Assembly: GCA_964034945.1 (NCBI GenBank)
Contig: OZ035960.1
Location: 27,825,487-27,889,486 of the forward strand
Reading direction: 5' to 3'
Origin: Chrysopilus asiliformis
Lineage: Eukaryota; Arthropoda; Insecta; Diptera; Rhagionidae
DNA: 64,000 nt
The translations under genes and the position numbers were made by a program. This document shows positions 21,324 through 33,700 of this stretch, piece by piece. The stretch's first letter is position 1; every line of letters starts with the position of its first letter. The notes below the pieces were generated by a model, which was not told where the DNA came from, ran no database searches, and saw only the letters and a list, made by a program, of their open reading frames with translations.

Positions 21324-23259
21324 CTCTCCGAAAATGTCCGCTTAGCTATGAACACGGATTCCAGCGCTGGAACCAATGAACAAAAATTTTCGCGTCAAAA
21401 ATTTGTTTGAGAAAATACTTCTTGTTAGCTCTAGGATATTTGCTGTAACGCGTTTTCAACCAAAAAATTGCCAAGACACATTTTATTTAATACTTTTCGA
21501 TAGTGGGTGTGTGTTTCTAAATATTTTCTGTGCGACGCAATTTTTGTTGTATTTCGAAAACATTATATACCCTTAACACTTTTTTTATAATCAGAAACAA
21601 AATAAAAACTCAAACAAACCCACTTCCCTCTGATTGGGCTTTCAAAATTTTCACGAATAATGTCCAAGCCACCACACTCCCTCACCTCACGCTCGCCACT
21701 CGTATTCTCATGGTTTCCCACAACAAACAAATATGGCCACCCTAGGCACATATAACTTTAATAAAAGTCATTGGATAACATATGTAATGTGGCTCTATGT
21801 ATAGTAGAAATTTCGGCATGACAACATTTTAAAATGTCGGATTAAATTGTATGCAACATCAAATTTATGTTTAAGCATGAGTGCCTTCAATCGTTATGTC
21901 TTTTAAGTTACGTAAAACCGTAGCTACTTAAAATACACGACAATATTTTTTCTGTGGTTTATTTACATGGAAAAGTACTTTTGATTTTGTTCCTGAAGTT
22001 ACGTGATAATAGTTGAAGATTCGGAGGTTGAGGTACTTTACTTTTGTCGCAGTTTGAATAGGATATACTGTAGTATTACTAACATTTATTCATGTGTCTT
22101 AAGTTTAAACCAAAGCCAATGTTCACAACATATCTTGGAAATGAACAAGAAAACCATTCTCAGTTTTGTGTAAATTTTTAAAATTAACTTGTCATTTCAA
22201 ATGAAGTCAGCGAGACTTCCGCCAGGTATTCAGCGATCCAAGAATATAAGTGAAGCGTACGGGAAGTTACGCAATGATAAAAATAATAGAAAATCTACTG
22301 TAATGGTAGGTTCCTCACTGGTTTCCATACGGTAAGAATTGCATTCCCAACTAGCATTTATAATACTCAGCCCGTATCGGTTACTAGAAATTACTTTATG
22401 AAGTGACATTTACTTGCGACAGGCACGTATTAGATACATTTGAGATACTTGTATTTCACTGAAATGGAGAATGAAAAGGCACAGTATTTGCACGCCTCTA
22501 AAAGTTCTTGGGAAACCTGGAAAATGCGTCTTAAGGAAGACCCAAATTCGTATCCAATTGCCTCTTACTAATACAATTAAATATTCATAATAAACTGATT
22601 GCTTTCTTTTAGAAATATTTTGACATTTACAAATATTTACAAATAAGTATAACTAATATGGAATGTAAATTTGTATTTGGAGTGACGGTATCAGTTCTTT
22701 AAAATGGGTACTGAAATTTGACTTAAAAACTTACTAAGATTTTTTTTTTGAAACTGTTAAGATTATATCTTAGCGACGCCGAAATTAATACCGTTAGTTA
22801 TAAACTTTATAAGAAAAAATCAAAAATACAATAACCACTTGGAAAAATAAAAAAATGTCGTTTGGCAACCCCTTGATTTTTTAATTCTAACAGTATGATA
22901 TTTTAGTCATGTATTCTCACAAAATTTTGTTGCAATCGGATGATTTGTTTGGACGATACAACGATGTGTTTCAAACCTCGTCGCAGGCTACTTAAAAATA
23001 ATTAATTCAGTTCGAAATTCGGCTTCGGTTAAGGTAAAGTCTTGCCAAACAAACTTCGACGAACATCAATTTTGCCAGTTATCTTTCAACCACAAAATGA
23101 AGACTTTTGTAACAGTTGTTATATTTTCCCATTCAAAATTCGCTCAGCTCAATTCGCAGACATCCTTGAAGAATGCATCTCATTTATTTATTTTTTATTG
23201 ATAAAACTTCACACTTTACCTGCATCCAATATTTTTTCGGCTCAAATCCGCGCGATATT
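21324..23259. other. Unassigned stretch
   Basis: No gene or repeat family recognised. Confidence 0.4.
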
Positions 23260-24190
23260 AAAAAAATGAGACATTTTATCATAAATGGTAGTACAAATGA
23301 AAATATTAGTTGTGGTCAACACAAAACTTTCTTCTACAAAATCTACGACCTTGTGCAATTTACGTTATAGCCCTGTCATATTGTCAACCTAAGACGACCT
23401 CCCAATAAATTGTTGCTTCATCCAAAAATATCAAAAACGTACAAAATTTGAGATAACTTGAGAACTGTAAAAGATATCAATTTACGGTAAATGTCAAAAA
23501 TGTAGAAAATGTTAACATCTTTAATTATTCTTTTAACTGATTTGTCGAAAAACCGTTAGTTTGCAAGTAAGTTGCAAAAATATATTTTTTTATATTTTAA
23601 TCTAAATATCACAATAACGGTAAAAGATAACGAATAACGGTAAGAAACAAAATTGTGCAGAATGCCATTCTCAGTAATTCACTTCATATATTCAGTCAGC
23701 AAAAACCCGTTAGTTTTCGAGATAATCGCAAAAAACTGTTTTTTTTTGGAAATAATCGTTTATCTCGATAACAGGTTGAGATATCAAGTTATAGCTAAAG
23801 ACAAAAGTGTGGGAAATTTTATTTTCTCCAAGTTTTGTCATACTTAAGGCCACTAAAAAACGCGTAGTTTGGGAGTAAATCGAGAAAAACGAAATTACGA
23901 TTTTTGAAAAACCGCCATTTTGGATACTTTCGGTTAACGGATTTCCACCAAAAGTTGATAGGATCGTCCCATTTCAGGACCCAACATGCCTATAAAATTT
24001 CATGCCGCTAGCTCTATTGGTTTTTGAGAAATCTTGTACACAGACTGACAGACTGACAGACTGACAGACATTTTTTTAATATGACTCCAATCGACTCAGG
24101 AGTGATCGGGAAATGTTTTTTAGGCAAAATTAAGAGGTCGAAATTTTTCATGAATACAATACTTTATTATACCCCGTAGAAGAAAGTAAA
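23260..24190 (+). repeat. Family C repeat, copy 2
   Basis: It opens with 'agttgtggtcaacacaaaac' and carries 'aactgtaaaagatatc' and 'aacggtaaaagata' blocks, 'gataatcgcaaaaaactgtt', 'accgccattttgg', 'gagaaatcttgtacacagac' with a GACTGACA tract, and the 3' end 'gaatacaatactttattata'. It has neither the Z nor the AA insert of copy 1, so it provides an empty site (23971-23980). Confidence 0.7.
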
Positions 24191-24708
24191 AATCACACTC
24201 GAACTGAAAAAACAGACAGTAACATCGTGGCAACGTTAAAATTTTAAAATGACGAAAACGGCGTAAAACTAAAGAAACAATAAGAAATTTTTTTAAACAG
24301 TACAGAATATTAAACACAAAGATTTGTGGAAGCGGATTTGGAAAGCTTTCCTTATGACTAGTTTTTAGTCCTGTATAACACAAACCTTAAGCCTTCGTTG
24401 GCAACCAATCTTGGCTGTTGAAAGCAATAGCAGATTCTGATCCACACAGCTTAGCTCAAGTTTCGTAATTACGGACAATTTCGTTGCGAGGCCTTGGGGT
24501 AGACAGTGTAAAAAATTTATTGTTATTTTGCTAAGCGAAAGAAATTGAATACCTAGAATAACCACGACGATTCAAGAAGTTTAAAAAGGTTATGCAAAAT
24601 AAAAAAGCGTATGCAAAAAAAACAGTATGCGCTCCATATAACTAACACCCCATAAAATCAATTTTTTTTAACATTGGCCATTCTAAGCAGTGAACAATTA
24701 GTTTTTTC
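24191..24708. other. Unassigned stretch
   Basis: No gene recognised. Short open frames only. Confidence 0.4.
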
Positions 24709-25353
24709 ACAGCTCGATATAGTGAACAGAATTTATAAAAAATTAAGAAAAGAATAAAACTGCAACGGATGAATAATTCAAATGCCAAAGAAACTTAAAC
24801 GGAATTTATGTGTCTAATACTAAATCTGGTGTGTGAGTAAAGACTTTAAAACATCGAACATTTCTCTTGCCTTCCGAAAAGCCGGAACTTTGACAAAGGC
24901 GCTAGAAATGTAGCAGAATCGAGCAGATTGAGATGCAGACTCGACGCAGGGTATTCGAAATTTCTTATGAAACAGGGATAACCGAACGAATACACAAAAA
25001 CTAGAGGGTATTAATTCGGTTTTAGCTATCGAAGAAGGATGTTCTGCTGTAACTTTTGAACCTCTCAACGGAGAACATTGAACCACATTGCGTTGGATTG
25101 CTTGAGATAGTGCGGATGCTTTTAGTCGTGTTGCAGCCAAAGCTCGAAAAATTTAAAAAAAAAACAATTTATTACTAAGAAAAAAATATTTAAAATTTTT
25201 CTAATCTTTGGTTTGTAAAGAGTTCAATTTCATCTGTAAAAAGTTGTATTTGTACTGAAAATCCTATAATATGTTTTACTCACCATTCAATATAGTGAAC
25301 AATTCGATATACTGGCCAACCTTGTTTTTTTAGTTCACTATATCGAGCGTGGA
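24709..25353. mobile_element. Pogo-like element relic
   Basis: 'gctcgatatagtgaac' near 24713 and its inverse 'gttcactatatcgagc' at about 25334-25349 form terminal inverted repeats. Partial copies such as 'caatatagtgaacaattcga' lie beside the right end. Tc1/pogo-type elements often end in such CG-containing repeats. The interior is open for 106 codons on the minus strand (24820-25140) but has no ATG start. Plus-strand fragments such as ISLAFRKAGTL resemble pogo-type transposase C-termini only weakly. The left terminus appears truncated. Confidence 0.4.
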
Positions 25354-26318
25354 CTGTAATAATTAAGAGTGGAAAAATGGTGGAAAATAAACTAAACCGA
25401 ATACTAAGAGTCATCACCACCACACAGCAGTCATAACAACAAAGTGGCAGGAAAATGAGTGGAAAGCCATTGTGATGAATTACTTATTCTTTTCCTTTTA
25501 GTTTTCTACTTCTCTGTGGATTGTACCAGCGCGACGAAAACGCTTCACCATCCGCTTTCCGTATTTGTTGTTGTTTTAAAGTCGCTAACTACCGCCTGCT
25601 GCCCAGGATTCATCCTGTTGGCTGTCCGCCATGAGACTTTTCACTTGAACTATTGCCTGCTGTTATTTCTGCTTGCCCTGGAACCATTGCTGCTTGTATC
25701 GTCGACGATGGAGAGTTTTCTCCGTAAATTTTTATTTTATTTTTATTTCAGTGTGGTAAGAAAGCGAAGGTATCAGGAAAATTTATGGCCAGTAAAAGCC
25801 GCATAGCTGGGTTATAAAGGAAATTCCCAGTTAATTGGGTTATAACGTATAACCGGCAGACGATATTTCTTCGAAAATATTTTTCCCCTTATTTTTCAGC
25901 CGTTAGTCGTTGGTTTTTCAAGGGATTTGATGTTTTTAAATTATTTTTATTTAAAATTTTTTTGATTGAAAGTTAATTAGCTATGCCAGTCACGTTGGTT
26001 TAGTCGGAGAAATTACGTAAGCCTTCTGGCGTAAACAACAATGTCTTAAAAATATGTTCTCAAAGATTCTATAAGCCGATGACGAAATGTTTTGTTTGGG
26101 TGGGATTTATTTTGAACTGTTTGGGATTAAAAGGGCAATTTGATAAAGAAGAGAACGAAGTTGTCGCTGGATCGATAGGGACTAAACATTTTTTGTTTTG
26201 TAAAATGAATTGTAAAATTTCCATTATAGAAATGCAAAAAAGTTGCTAAAAATATATACCTGTAAGAACTGACCACAAAATTCGTTACGCTAATTTCGGA
26301 TATGTAAAATATTTTTGC
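25354..26318. other. Unassigned stretch, hydrophobic open frame
   Basis: A plus-strand frame at 25459-25806 is open for 115 codons and encodes leucine/phenylalanine-rich sequence, but it begins with GTG, not ATG. No domain recognised. Confidence 0.35.
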
Positions 26319-26735
26319 GTTTTTATACTCTATATAAATCATATGGGAGTATATTAGATTTAGCGTACCGTTTGTAATGCATCGAATCAATCATCAGACA
26401 CAAAAATGAACTAAAGATTTTCATTTCCGCATGTCTGTCTATCCGTGAACAACATAATCTTTGAAAGGATTGAGCTAGAGACTTGAAATTTTGTAATAAG
26501 CTAGAGGCTTGAAATTTCGGTGAGTGACATTAAAAAATTTATAAAGGTAAAAGGTATTTAGAATAGGATTTCACATAACTTGTCCATATACATCAAAATC
26601 CAACCGAACCACTGCCCCCCCCCCCCCCCCCTCCCCCCCTCTTCCAAACAAATGGAATACGTTTTCCTGTTTTCTCGCAAACTGTGCATTGTATCGAAAA
26701 ATTTATAAAGATAAAATTTGCGAGCATTTTTGTCC
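26319..26735 (+). repeat. Family B repeat, copy 3 (rearranged)
   Basis: 'tttttatactctatataaat' start, 'gcgtaccgtttgtaatgc', 'catgtctgtctatccgtg', a duplicated 'gagctagagacttgaaattt' phrase and 'catcaaaatccaaccgaac' followed by a poly-C tract. It ends without the standard B 3' terminus. Confidence 0.65.
26615..26639 (+). repeat. Poly-C tract
   Basis: Almost unbroken C run interrupted by one T, at the same place within family B as the G-rich tract of copy 2. Confidence 0.9.
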
Positions 26736-28654
26736 AAGATATCAAAAAACGCTGTCTTCACGGGATATTTCAATGGCGGCCATGAAAAAAAATCGCAATT
26801 TTTGTCTAATCGAGACGAAGTTTAAAGGTGTCCGCTTTAACAAACAAATAGTCAGGTTTTTCTAGGTTTTCAAAAAAAAAAAATCTCTACGGTTCTCTCT
26901 AATCCAATTTTGTCAATCTTACCACGATACACTCGTATTCTGTATTTTATAAAAGAGTTTTTCTTTGATAATACTGTGTCTGTTCAGATTAACTAGTTCT
27001 TCAAATAGATCTATCCCTTTTGGTTTTGGGGACCTATTTTCCCGTTTTCCACTTCAGGGTAGTAGTTTGTGTGCTTTTATTTCGTTCCCAAACATCCCCA
27101 TCAAATTTATTTCGCCCTTATCTAGTATGCTCGTAACGTGTTCAGACATCTTTTTATGTCTTATGGTGTTGGGAAATTTGGTCGGTTTTCACAATTTTTC
27201 TTCTACTTTTGTTATTTTGGATGGTAGCCAAACGAAAATCAAGCATGAGACTAGACCAAAAGATACATAATAAAGGTATAAGCGAATGTCGCCTGTCTAT
27301 CAAAGTCACGAAATACGGATCTTTTGGGAATAACAAACGAATCGAGAAAATGAGTTTTGAAAAAAGATGAAAATGGAAATTTTTCAGGTATAATTCACCC
27401 ACTCGCATGCATATAAAGTGCATACGACGGTGTTGTGGGGAGTTACCCCCGGGGTGTCGAGAGATTTTTCAGGCTGGTCGGAAAATGACAATTTTCTCAA
27501 ATTTTCTCTGGACTTTCTGTCAGAAGATATGGTCAAAAATTTCAGTCGAATAATTTTCGAGATGAAACTTTTAGAATCACGTAAAGATTTATTTTTTGTC
27601 TAAGATTTTCAGCTTTAAAATATCGTAAATTACAGCAAGATTTATTATCAGATTATCGCAAAAAAATTTTAAGAAATTGAAACAAACCTAGAAGAACAAA
27701 TGAAGATTTTATTATTTCATTTTTTCATAACATTAACCCAGATATGCCGACTGTCCAAAACATTTTCTCTGATTGTGTTCAATATTCTTTGTGCCAAAAG
27801 CTTTTTCCTGCCTGATGCTATTTTAGTAAGACACTACTGACATTCTAACAAGAGTTGAGTAATATTTTTGAATTAAATGTGATTTTATACAAAAAATTTA
27901 GTCAATCCGTACGGGCATATATGGGTTAAGATGTCATTTTTATTCCGAAATATTCCAACAAAGGGTAGTTATTATCTGTCTGTCTTCTCTTTTTCTATTT
28001 ATTTAGTATTTTTCCTCCTTTTTGCAGTTATTGTTTCTTGCGATACTGTTCCTAAGGGACATATTTATGTCACTTGAACAATATAAACTGTAGAATAGCT
28101 TCACGAATGGATCCTGGCTGAAGCCTGCCCAGCGACAAGGAAAATAAAATGTCATAAAAATTCTTTGAAATATAGCCATTTCTAATATGAGTGTGGTATA
28201 TTAGAAATGGCTTTTTGTGACAATATTTGGACTTCTGTTAGTTTTTTGTGGAAAAATAACATCAATGTTGTTAATATGGTCATATTATTTAAGTAATGGT
28301 CTTGAACGGCAAAAATTGAAGTACGATTTTTTTAGTCAGTACGAATTTTGAGCTAAAAAAGCGTGAAAATAATTTATTTTACATTATTTTTATACGAGAG
28401 TGGCATGTAAAGAGATTTTCGATTTTTGTTTTACCGTTTAAAGAAAAATACAAGAACCAAATATTTCAGCACAATCGGTCGAATGATTTTCAAGCTAGAT
28501 ATTGTAAAGCAGAGGTTGCCAACATAATTGTCCCTGTTCTCAAACAAAATTATTTTAATTTCCCATATCGCAAAAAAAAAAACTTCTAATTTCCCATATC
28601 GCAAGAAATTCAAGATTTCAGCATATCAATTTTTCCAAATAAAGTAGTTTAGAG
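26736..28654. other. Unassigned stretch with a short hairpin
   Basis: No gene or family recognised. 28174-28212 is a perfect 15-bp stem ('agccatttctaatat' and its inverse) with a 9-base loop. It is too short for a normal insect microRNA precursor. Confidence 0.4.
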
Positions 28655-29138
28655 TATTTAAAAAAAATCCAATCGAATTTATTCCAATCGAATTTTGATG
28701 TATGGGAGTTTGATGTAGAATTATATCCTAAATAACTTTTGTACTTGTTTGATAAGATGCACCGTTTTTTAGATATTCGCAAAAAAGGTTTTCGTTCGTA
28801 TGGGGGGTATCCCCCTAATGATCAATTTTTGCCCATTAATGAACTTAGCCTTGCTTTTTACGAAAAACGAATCTGCGTAAAATTTCAAGTCTCTAGGTCA
28901 ATCCATGCCACAGATGGACAGACGGACAGACAGACGGACAGACGGACGGACAGACAGACGGACAGACGGACAGACGGACAGACAGACAGACGGACGGACG
29001 GACATGCACAAATTAATTATTTTTATCATTCTAAACACACTGGTGTAATTCATTTTTTTTGTGTGATGACGGGATCTTGGCGTTACAAACGGTAAGGCAA
29101 AGTTAATATACCCTTTGGTTTCACCATACGGGTATAAA
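28655..29138 (-). repeat. Family A repeat, copy 3 (truncated)
   Basis: In reverse order: 'tccaatcgaattttgatgta', 'atcctaaataacttttg', 'tcgtatggggggtatccccc', the longest CYGT-complement tract on this strand (28915-29006), 'cacactggtgtaattcat' and the terminus 'ggtttcaccatacgggtata'. The 3' part of family A is absent. The plus strand is open for 118 codons (28739-29095) with FLPINELSLAFYEKRICVKF and repeated TDRQ/TDGQ. Confidence 0.8.
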
Positions 29139-30565
29139 AAGATAGCGGAAAAATTCCCGGTTCGAAACTCTGACAAAAACCCAGAAGTCGACTTCAACAA
29201 GAATTTCACTCGCATTCAGTTATTATTAAAGAAGACAAAATAAAAATTCCTTTTTATTTAAAATCGAGTAAAGTATTTTTTCCCATAGAATAAACAAATG
29301 CAAAGGAACAGTTTTTTACAACTCTGGAAGCATTCATATTCCAGCAGTCCATTCCTTTGAAATTCTTAGTATTTTTATATAGCTGCCACTACCACTTATA
29401 TTAAAATTGTACGTAGCTAAGCTTTGCTTACCAAAAGAATTTCATTTTGAATTTTAGAAGAGGCAGTGATATGATAATAAAAACCGTAAAATGTTATAAA
29501 GAAGCGAAACCTACCTCGTTTCAGAGAACTAGCAGCTGGATTACTATTATTAAAATGAAGATCCCTATATTACAAAAGGATATTAAGTTTCAACTTCTTT
29601 TCCATGTGAATAATTGCATTGCAAAGTTATGTTGTATTTTATGAGAAACTTTCATAATTGCAATCTGGATTTTGTTTGTTTGTTATCCAGTCGAAATTCT
29701 AGGTACAAATGGAAAAAGAAGCTTTTAATAGAAATATTATTTGAAATAGTAAAAGTAAGTATTTTAATTAAAATTTTTTCTGGCAAAAAAAAAAACATGT
29801 CAAAATCAGAATTTAAAATGAGCGATTAATTGAGTTTATGGCCAAGAATAGAGTAATCTAGACTCAAGTATAATCCATTTATTTCAATACCAAAGCGAGG
29901 AGAAGTTCGATTTGAAAATGCCATTAAAAATAAATCAATATGAGCAATTTTGCGAATTTATCGAAACTGTTTTGCTAAGCTGTCATTAAATTTAATCACA
30001 ATTAAATGGAGATTTTATATACGTGATAACGGAGATTTGAAACAGTAATTTAATTCAATTTTTATTACAGAGTGGTTAATAAACATGCCTTATATCACAT
30101 ATTTAGCATGGCCAGAATGTTTCAATCACAGATTTAATATAACCTAGATTGCGCTATATGTTATATAAAACTGCAAAAGAGAATGGTCCCATAATATCTC
30201 GCTATCCTTCCGTTCATTGGCTTGAGGGTTTTCAGACTATGAATACAAAATTATATATTTTTTCATTGAAATAATGGCTTTTTTGAACAACATAAGATGG
30301 AAAACTGAAAACATTAAATATTTCCTTTAATTTCATTACTAGGGCATTTGAAAATTTCACGTTAATAATTAAAAGACATAAAATAAATTTCTGAGTAGAG
30401 TTTCTAAATAATCGTACATCATAAAATGTGAAATGATTTCTCAATTTTCAAATATTTTCTTCTCACTCTTACTTTGGAATTGAGTGGAATATCATCCTGA
30501 TACTATTTGAGGCAGCAGATGGCGCGATTTCAGTTATATTAAATCTGTGGTGTCAGTTCAAACCA
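29139..30565. other. Unassigned stretch
   Basis: No gene or repeat family recognised. Confidence 0.4.
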
Positions 30566-30567
30566 TA

Positions 30568-31737
30568 CACGGAGAAAAAAATTATGGTTGAATATCATTG
30601 GGAGTACTATAAGAATTATTGGGGGAATCAAAATATAATCAGACGAATCAAAATGTTATCAGACGATGACTTCCAATTAGTATTATGTTTAGTTTTCCAA
30701 TCATAATTATGTTCCCCGACGAGGGAAATTTTGGAAAATTATAATATAATTAGGAGGACAATAATATCTAAACACATTTTGATTGGGAGGAATAAAAATA
30801 TGTTTGCATGTCAACATATTGTTGTAAATTCCGCGTCTCAACATAATTATGATTGACGAACACAATAAGTGGGGAAATCTTGAAGCGGCCGAATTAAAAA
30901 TATGATATCTGTTTAAAATTAAACATATTATGTTCAAATTCTTCTCTTCGCGTATAATTCGCATGAGATTTGTAGCATGGTCGTATAAATACTCAAGTCA
31001 AGCTGAAAAATATCAAGTCCTGTTAGAAAAAGGCTACAAGACATGCTTGACCAAAGGTCAATGGATGGAGTGAAAACATCCAGTTATACTATAAAATTGT
31101 TTTGCACGAATTATAATTTTGATTGATATAAGCAATATTTGCTTATATTCATCATAATTGTATTTATAAACCAACCATATTATGTTCGTTCCAAACATAT
31201 TATGATTGGACAAACGGCAAAAAAATTTGGGAATCCAAACATATTTTGGTTGCCCCAAACATAATATGGTTGGTGAATTTGAAAACTTTGTAATCAAAAT
31301 ATCATGATTTCTCCTGTCAGTTTTAAGCTTAATGTGGTTGGAACCACAGTGTCGGCAAATATAATTGTAAAGGCAAAAATTTCCTCTAGGGGAAATTTCA
31401 GCCAAACATAATTGAATAAGAATCCCCCAAACATAATTATGCTGGCTGCATTTGAGGCGTTAAAAGCTAGAGTGGACCAACCCACATATTCGAGTTTTTG
31501 AAGCTTTTCCACTTTTGTACTATTATTTACTGTAAATTTTTGGGAAAAAAATTTGTGTGGACTTTATTACTCAATGTTGAAATGTTCTTTTGTGCATCCA
31601 AACATTTTCATCTAGAAACTCATTCGCAATAGTGATTCAAACACAAAAAAATTCACGATTTCGACATGTGGGTTGGGCCACTCTAGCTTTTAACGCCTCA
31701 TTTTATGATTGGGGGAATCATAATTTTTTTCTCCGTG
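30568..31737. mobile_element. Motif-filled element K (1170 bp) with TA flanks
   Basis: The ends 'cacggagaaaaaaattatg' and 'cataatttttttctccgtg' are perfect 19-bp inverted repeats, each flanked by TA (30566-30567, 31738-31739). The interior repeats CATAATTATG, CATATTATG and ATTGG/CCAAT variants many times in both directions, for example 'aacatattatgattgg' and 'aaacataatatggttgg'. Element M is nested at 31454-31699. There is no transposase. The TA duplication would suit the Tc1/mariner group, but the ends are not diagnostic. Confidence 0.75.
31454..31699. mobile_element. Nested MITE M (246 bp)
   Basis: The left 'gaggcgttaaaagctagagt' and the right inverse form about 34-bp inverted repeats with one mismatch, flanked by 'attt' on each side (31450-31453, 31700-31703). 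It interrupts a K motif block. Confidence 0.8.
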
Positions 31738-31739
31738 TA

Positions 31740-33190
31740 GGAAAGGCGGTATAGAAATTTAGTCGCGGAATAAAGTGTCAGATGTAAAGAATCCCTTAAA
31801 CAGTAACAAAAATTTAAAATTTTTGCCAAAAATTCACGAAAAAAATTTTAAAAACTGTACCAAAAGCTCACAAAAATTAAAAAGCCACAAAAACTTTGTG
31901 AATTTAATCTGGAGAAATAGTCAAATTTACAATTTAAACGAATTACAATTTTTTTTCAATAATTTAATAAATTTCTTTAAATAATTGAGAAAATCAAAGA
32001 TTTTCATGATTCCTCCATTTGCCGCTGTCAGCTAGCATGCAGATGAATATAATTTGAATAACTATTATATAACATTTCACTGAATTACTCTGCTCAAAGT
32101 ATTCCTTGTATTTGTGGTGGTTTCTACCTGAATAAATTGTTGGATATCCTTTTTCCCAGCCATATCCAACCATCTATAGGGTAGGGGGGGGGGGGGGGGG
32201 GGGGGTTAAAAATGAAATGTCTTATGTATAGTCATTGAAGGCAGACTAACCAGTATTAGATGATATCAAGTACTAGGTAAGAACTGTTTGTGTTTTATTT
32301 CAGTCACGAACCAGTTCTAATTGTTTTAATTTTCCCTTATCATTTCCGAAATTTGCAAGTAAATTAATCATTTCATTTTGAGGGATCTGTGTGTTCTTAT
32401 CAAACTTCAAATAAAATCGGAGGTTGAAGGGCGAATGTTCTATTCGTATTTGAGGAAAACGCATGGGACTGACGTCTGAATGGAGGAAGTAGAGATTTAA
32501 TGTGGATTACTTTAGTGAATTAAAAATTTTTCATTGTATTTCCCAAGGCGTTTTACGGCCTACAGCCTTAGTAGAATTAAGGATCTTGGAAAATTTAAGG
32601 AAAATTTAAACCACACAAAGTGCTGTGAAAGTCATGTTTTTAGTAAAAATATAGCTTTAAGAAATTACCGTGTTATGTAAATTTGGTGAAAAATTTATAT
32701 TCAAATTCTCTTCGAACGATTTGTTTTTGAAAACATCGTCATATAAGTGGAAAGAAAATTCCTATTTAAGGATAGAAAATCCTCATGTAAGTAGAAAACA
32801 AAGGATAATTTCATAAAAACTTGTTTTTCATTGCTTCTAAATTGATTTTTTTTTGGTTGCCAGGGCAAAATCTCGCCGATTGAAAAAAGATTGAATTGAA
32901 ATACAATTAAGTTATACTTTGCTGTGTCCCTTTTTGAGCTTATCCTGTTGCTGTTGTTATTTTTTTTTATTGTTCACAATGAAATTTGCTGAAGCTTTTA
33001 CAAAGTTTATCATTAAAGGCCAATTAAGCGCGACACTGGATAATCCCTTTTTCAATTTTGTGCACGGTAATAGTTTTCCCATTAAATTGGCTGTAGTACA
33101 AAAGCATTTGCAATTTGTTTTCTAAATTCGTTTTTTTAAGAAGCACATGTCGGGCTTTTACATTGTTAAAATAACTCGTGCGTTTTAGCG
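31740..33190. other. Unassigned stretch with a G22 run
   Basis: Contains the uninterrupted G run at 32184-32205. Otherwise no gene or repeat family recognised. Confidence 0.4.
32184..32205 (+). repeat. Poly-G homopolymer (22 G)
   Basis: An unbroken run of 22 G. Confidence 0.95.
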
Positions 33191-33194
33191 AGTT

Positions 33195-33700
33195 GTTTTT
33201 ACCAGGTAAAAGCATATGTGCCTCTCAGACACACCCTCTCGCTTTCGAAGACAACTCCACCGATTTTGATTAAATTTATAATCTTTAGGTTTTCGGGCAC
33301 GGGAAGCGATTGAGCTAGGTTTCAAGTGTGTCAAAACTCAATTAGGTCCTGTAAGGATGACGAGAATATCATTTAATGCTTTTTCCGGAAAAAAACTTAC
33401 ATTAGGGGGCTTTAAGGGCCGATGATCTGGAATGTTGAAATCTCAAGGATACCAAAATTGTCCTTTCGTCATTTATTCTCACGCAATGTCAATTGCAATG
33501 TAAAGATTTCACTATTATGATCTCAAGGACCTCTAAGGATAAAACGATCGTGCTGTTTTTCAAGGAATTTTGACACACTTGAAAACTAGCTCAATCGCTT
33601 CCTCGTCCCCGAAAACTTAAAGATTATAAATTTCATCAAAATCGGTAGAGTCGTTTTCAAAATAAAGAGGCTGTACCTGAAAGGCACTTGTCGTCCTTTT
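33195..33700. mobile_element. Foldback element H
   Basis: The left arm 33195-33336 and right arm 33567-33700 are inverted copies. Shared phrases are 'gattataaattt.atcaaaa', 'ctagctcaatcgcttcc', 'tttgacacacttgaaa' and 'aggcac'. The centre contains D/W-like 'ggtcctgtaaggatgac'. The arms are about 130 bp and imperfect. It is followed by a GACTGACAGACTGACA tract at 33721. Confidence 0.65.

Noticed and set aside
25459..25806. 115-codon hydrophobic open frame
   Set aside because: It starts with GTG, shows no ATG near its beginning, and is leucine/phenylalanine-rich only because the DNA is T-rich. No splice or promoter evidence was seen.
28174..28212. Perfect 15-bp hairpin as a microRNA precursor
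   Set aside because: The stem is too short for a Drosha/Dicer-processed precursor and no longer arm pairing continues outward.
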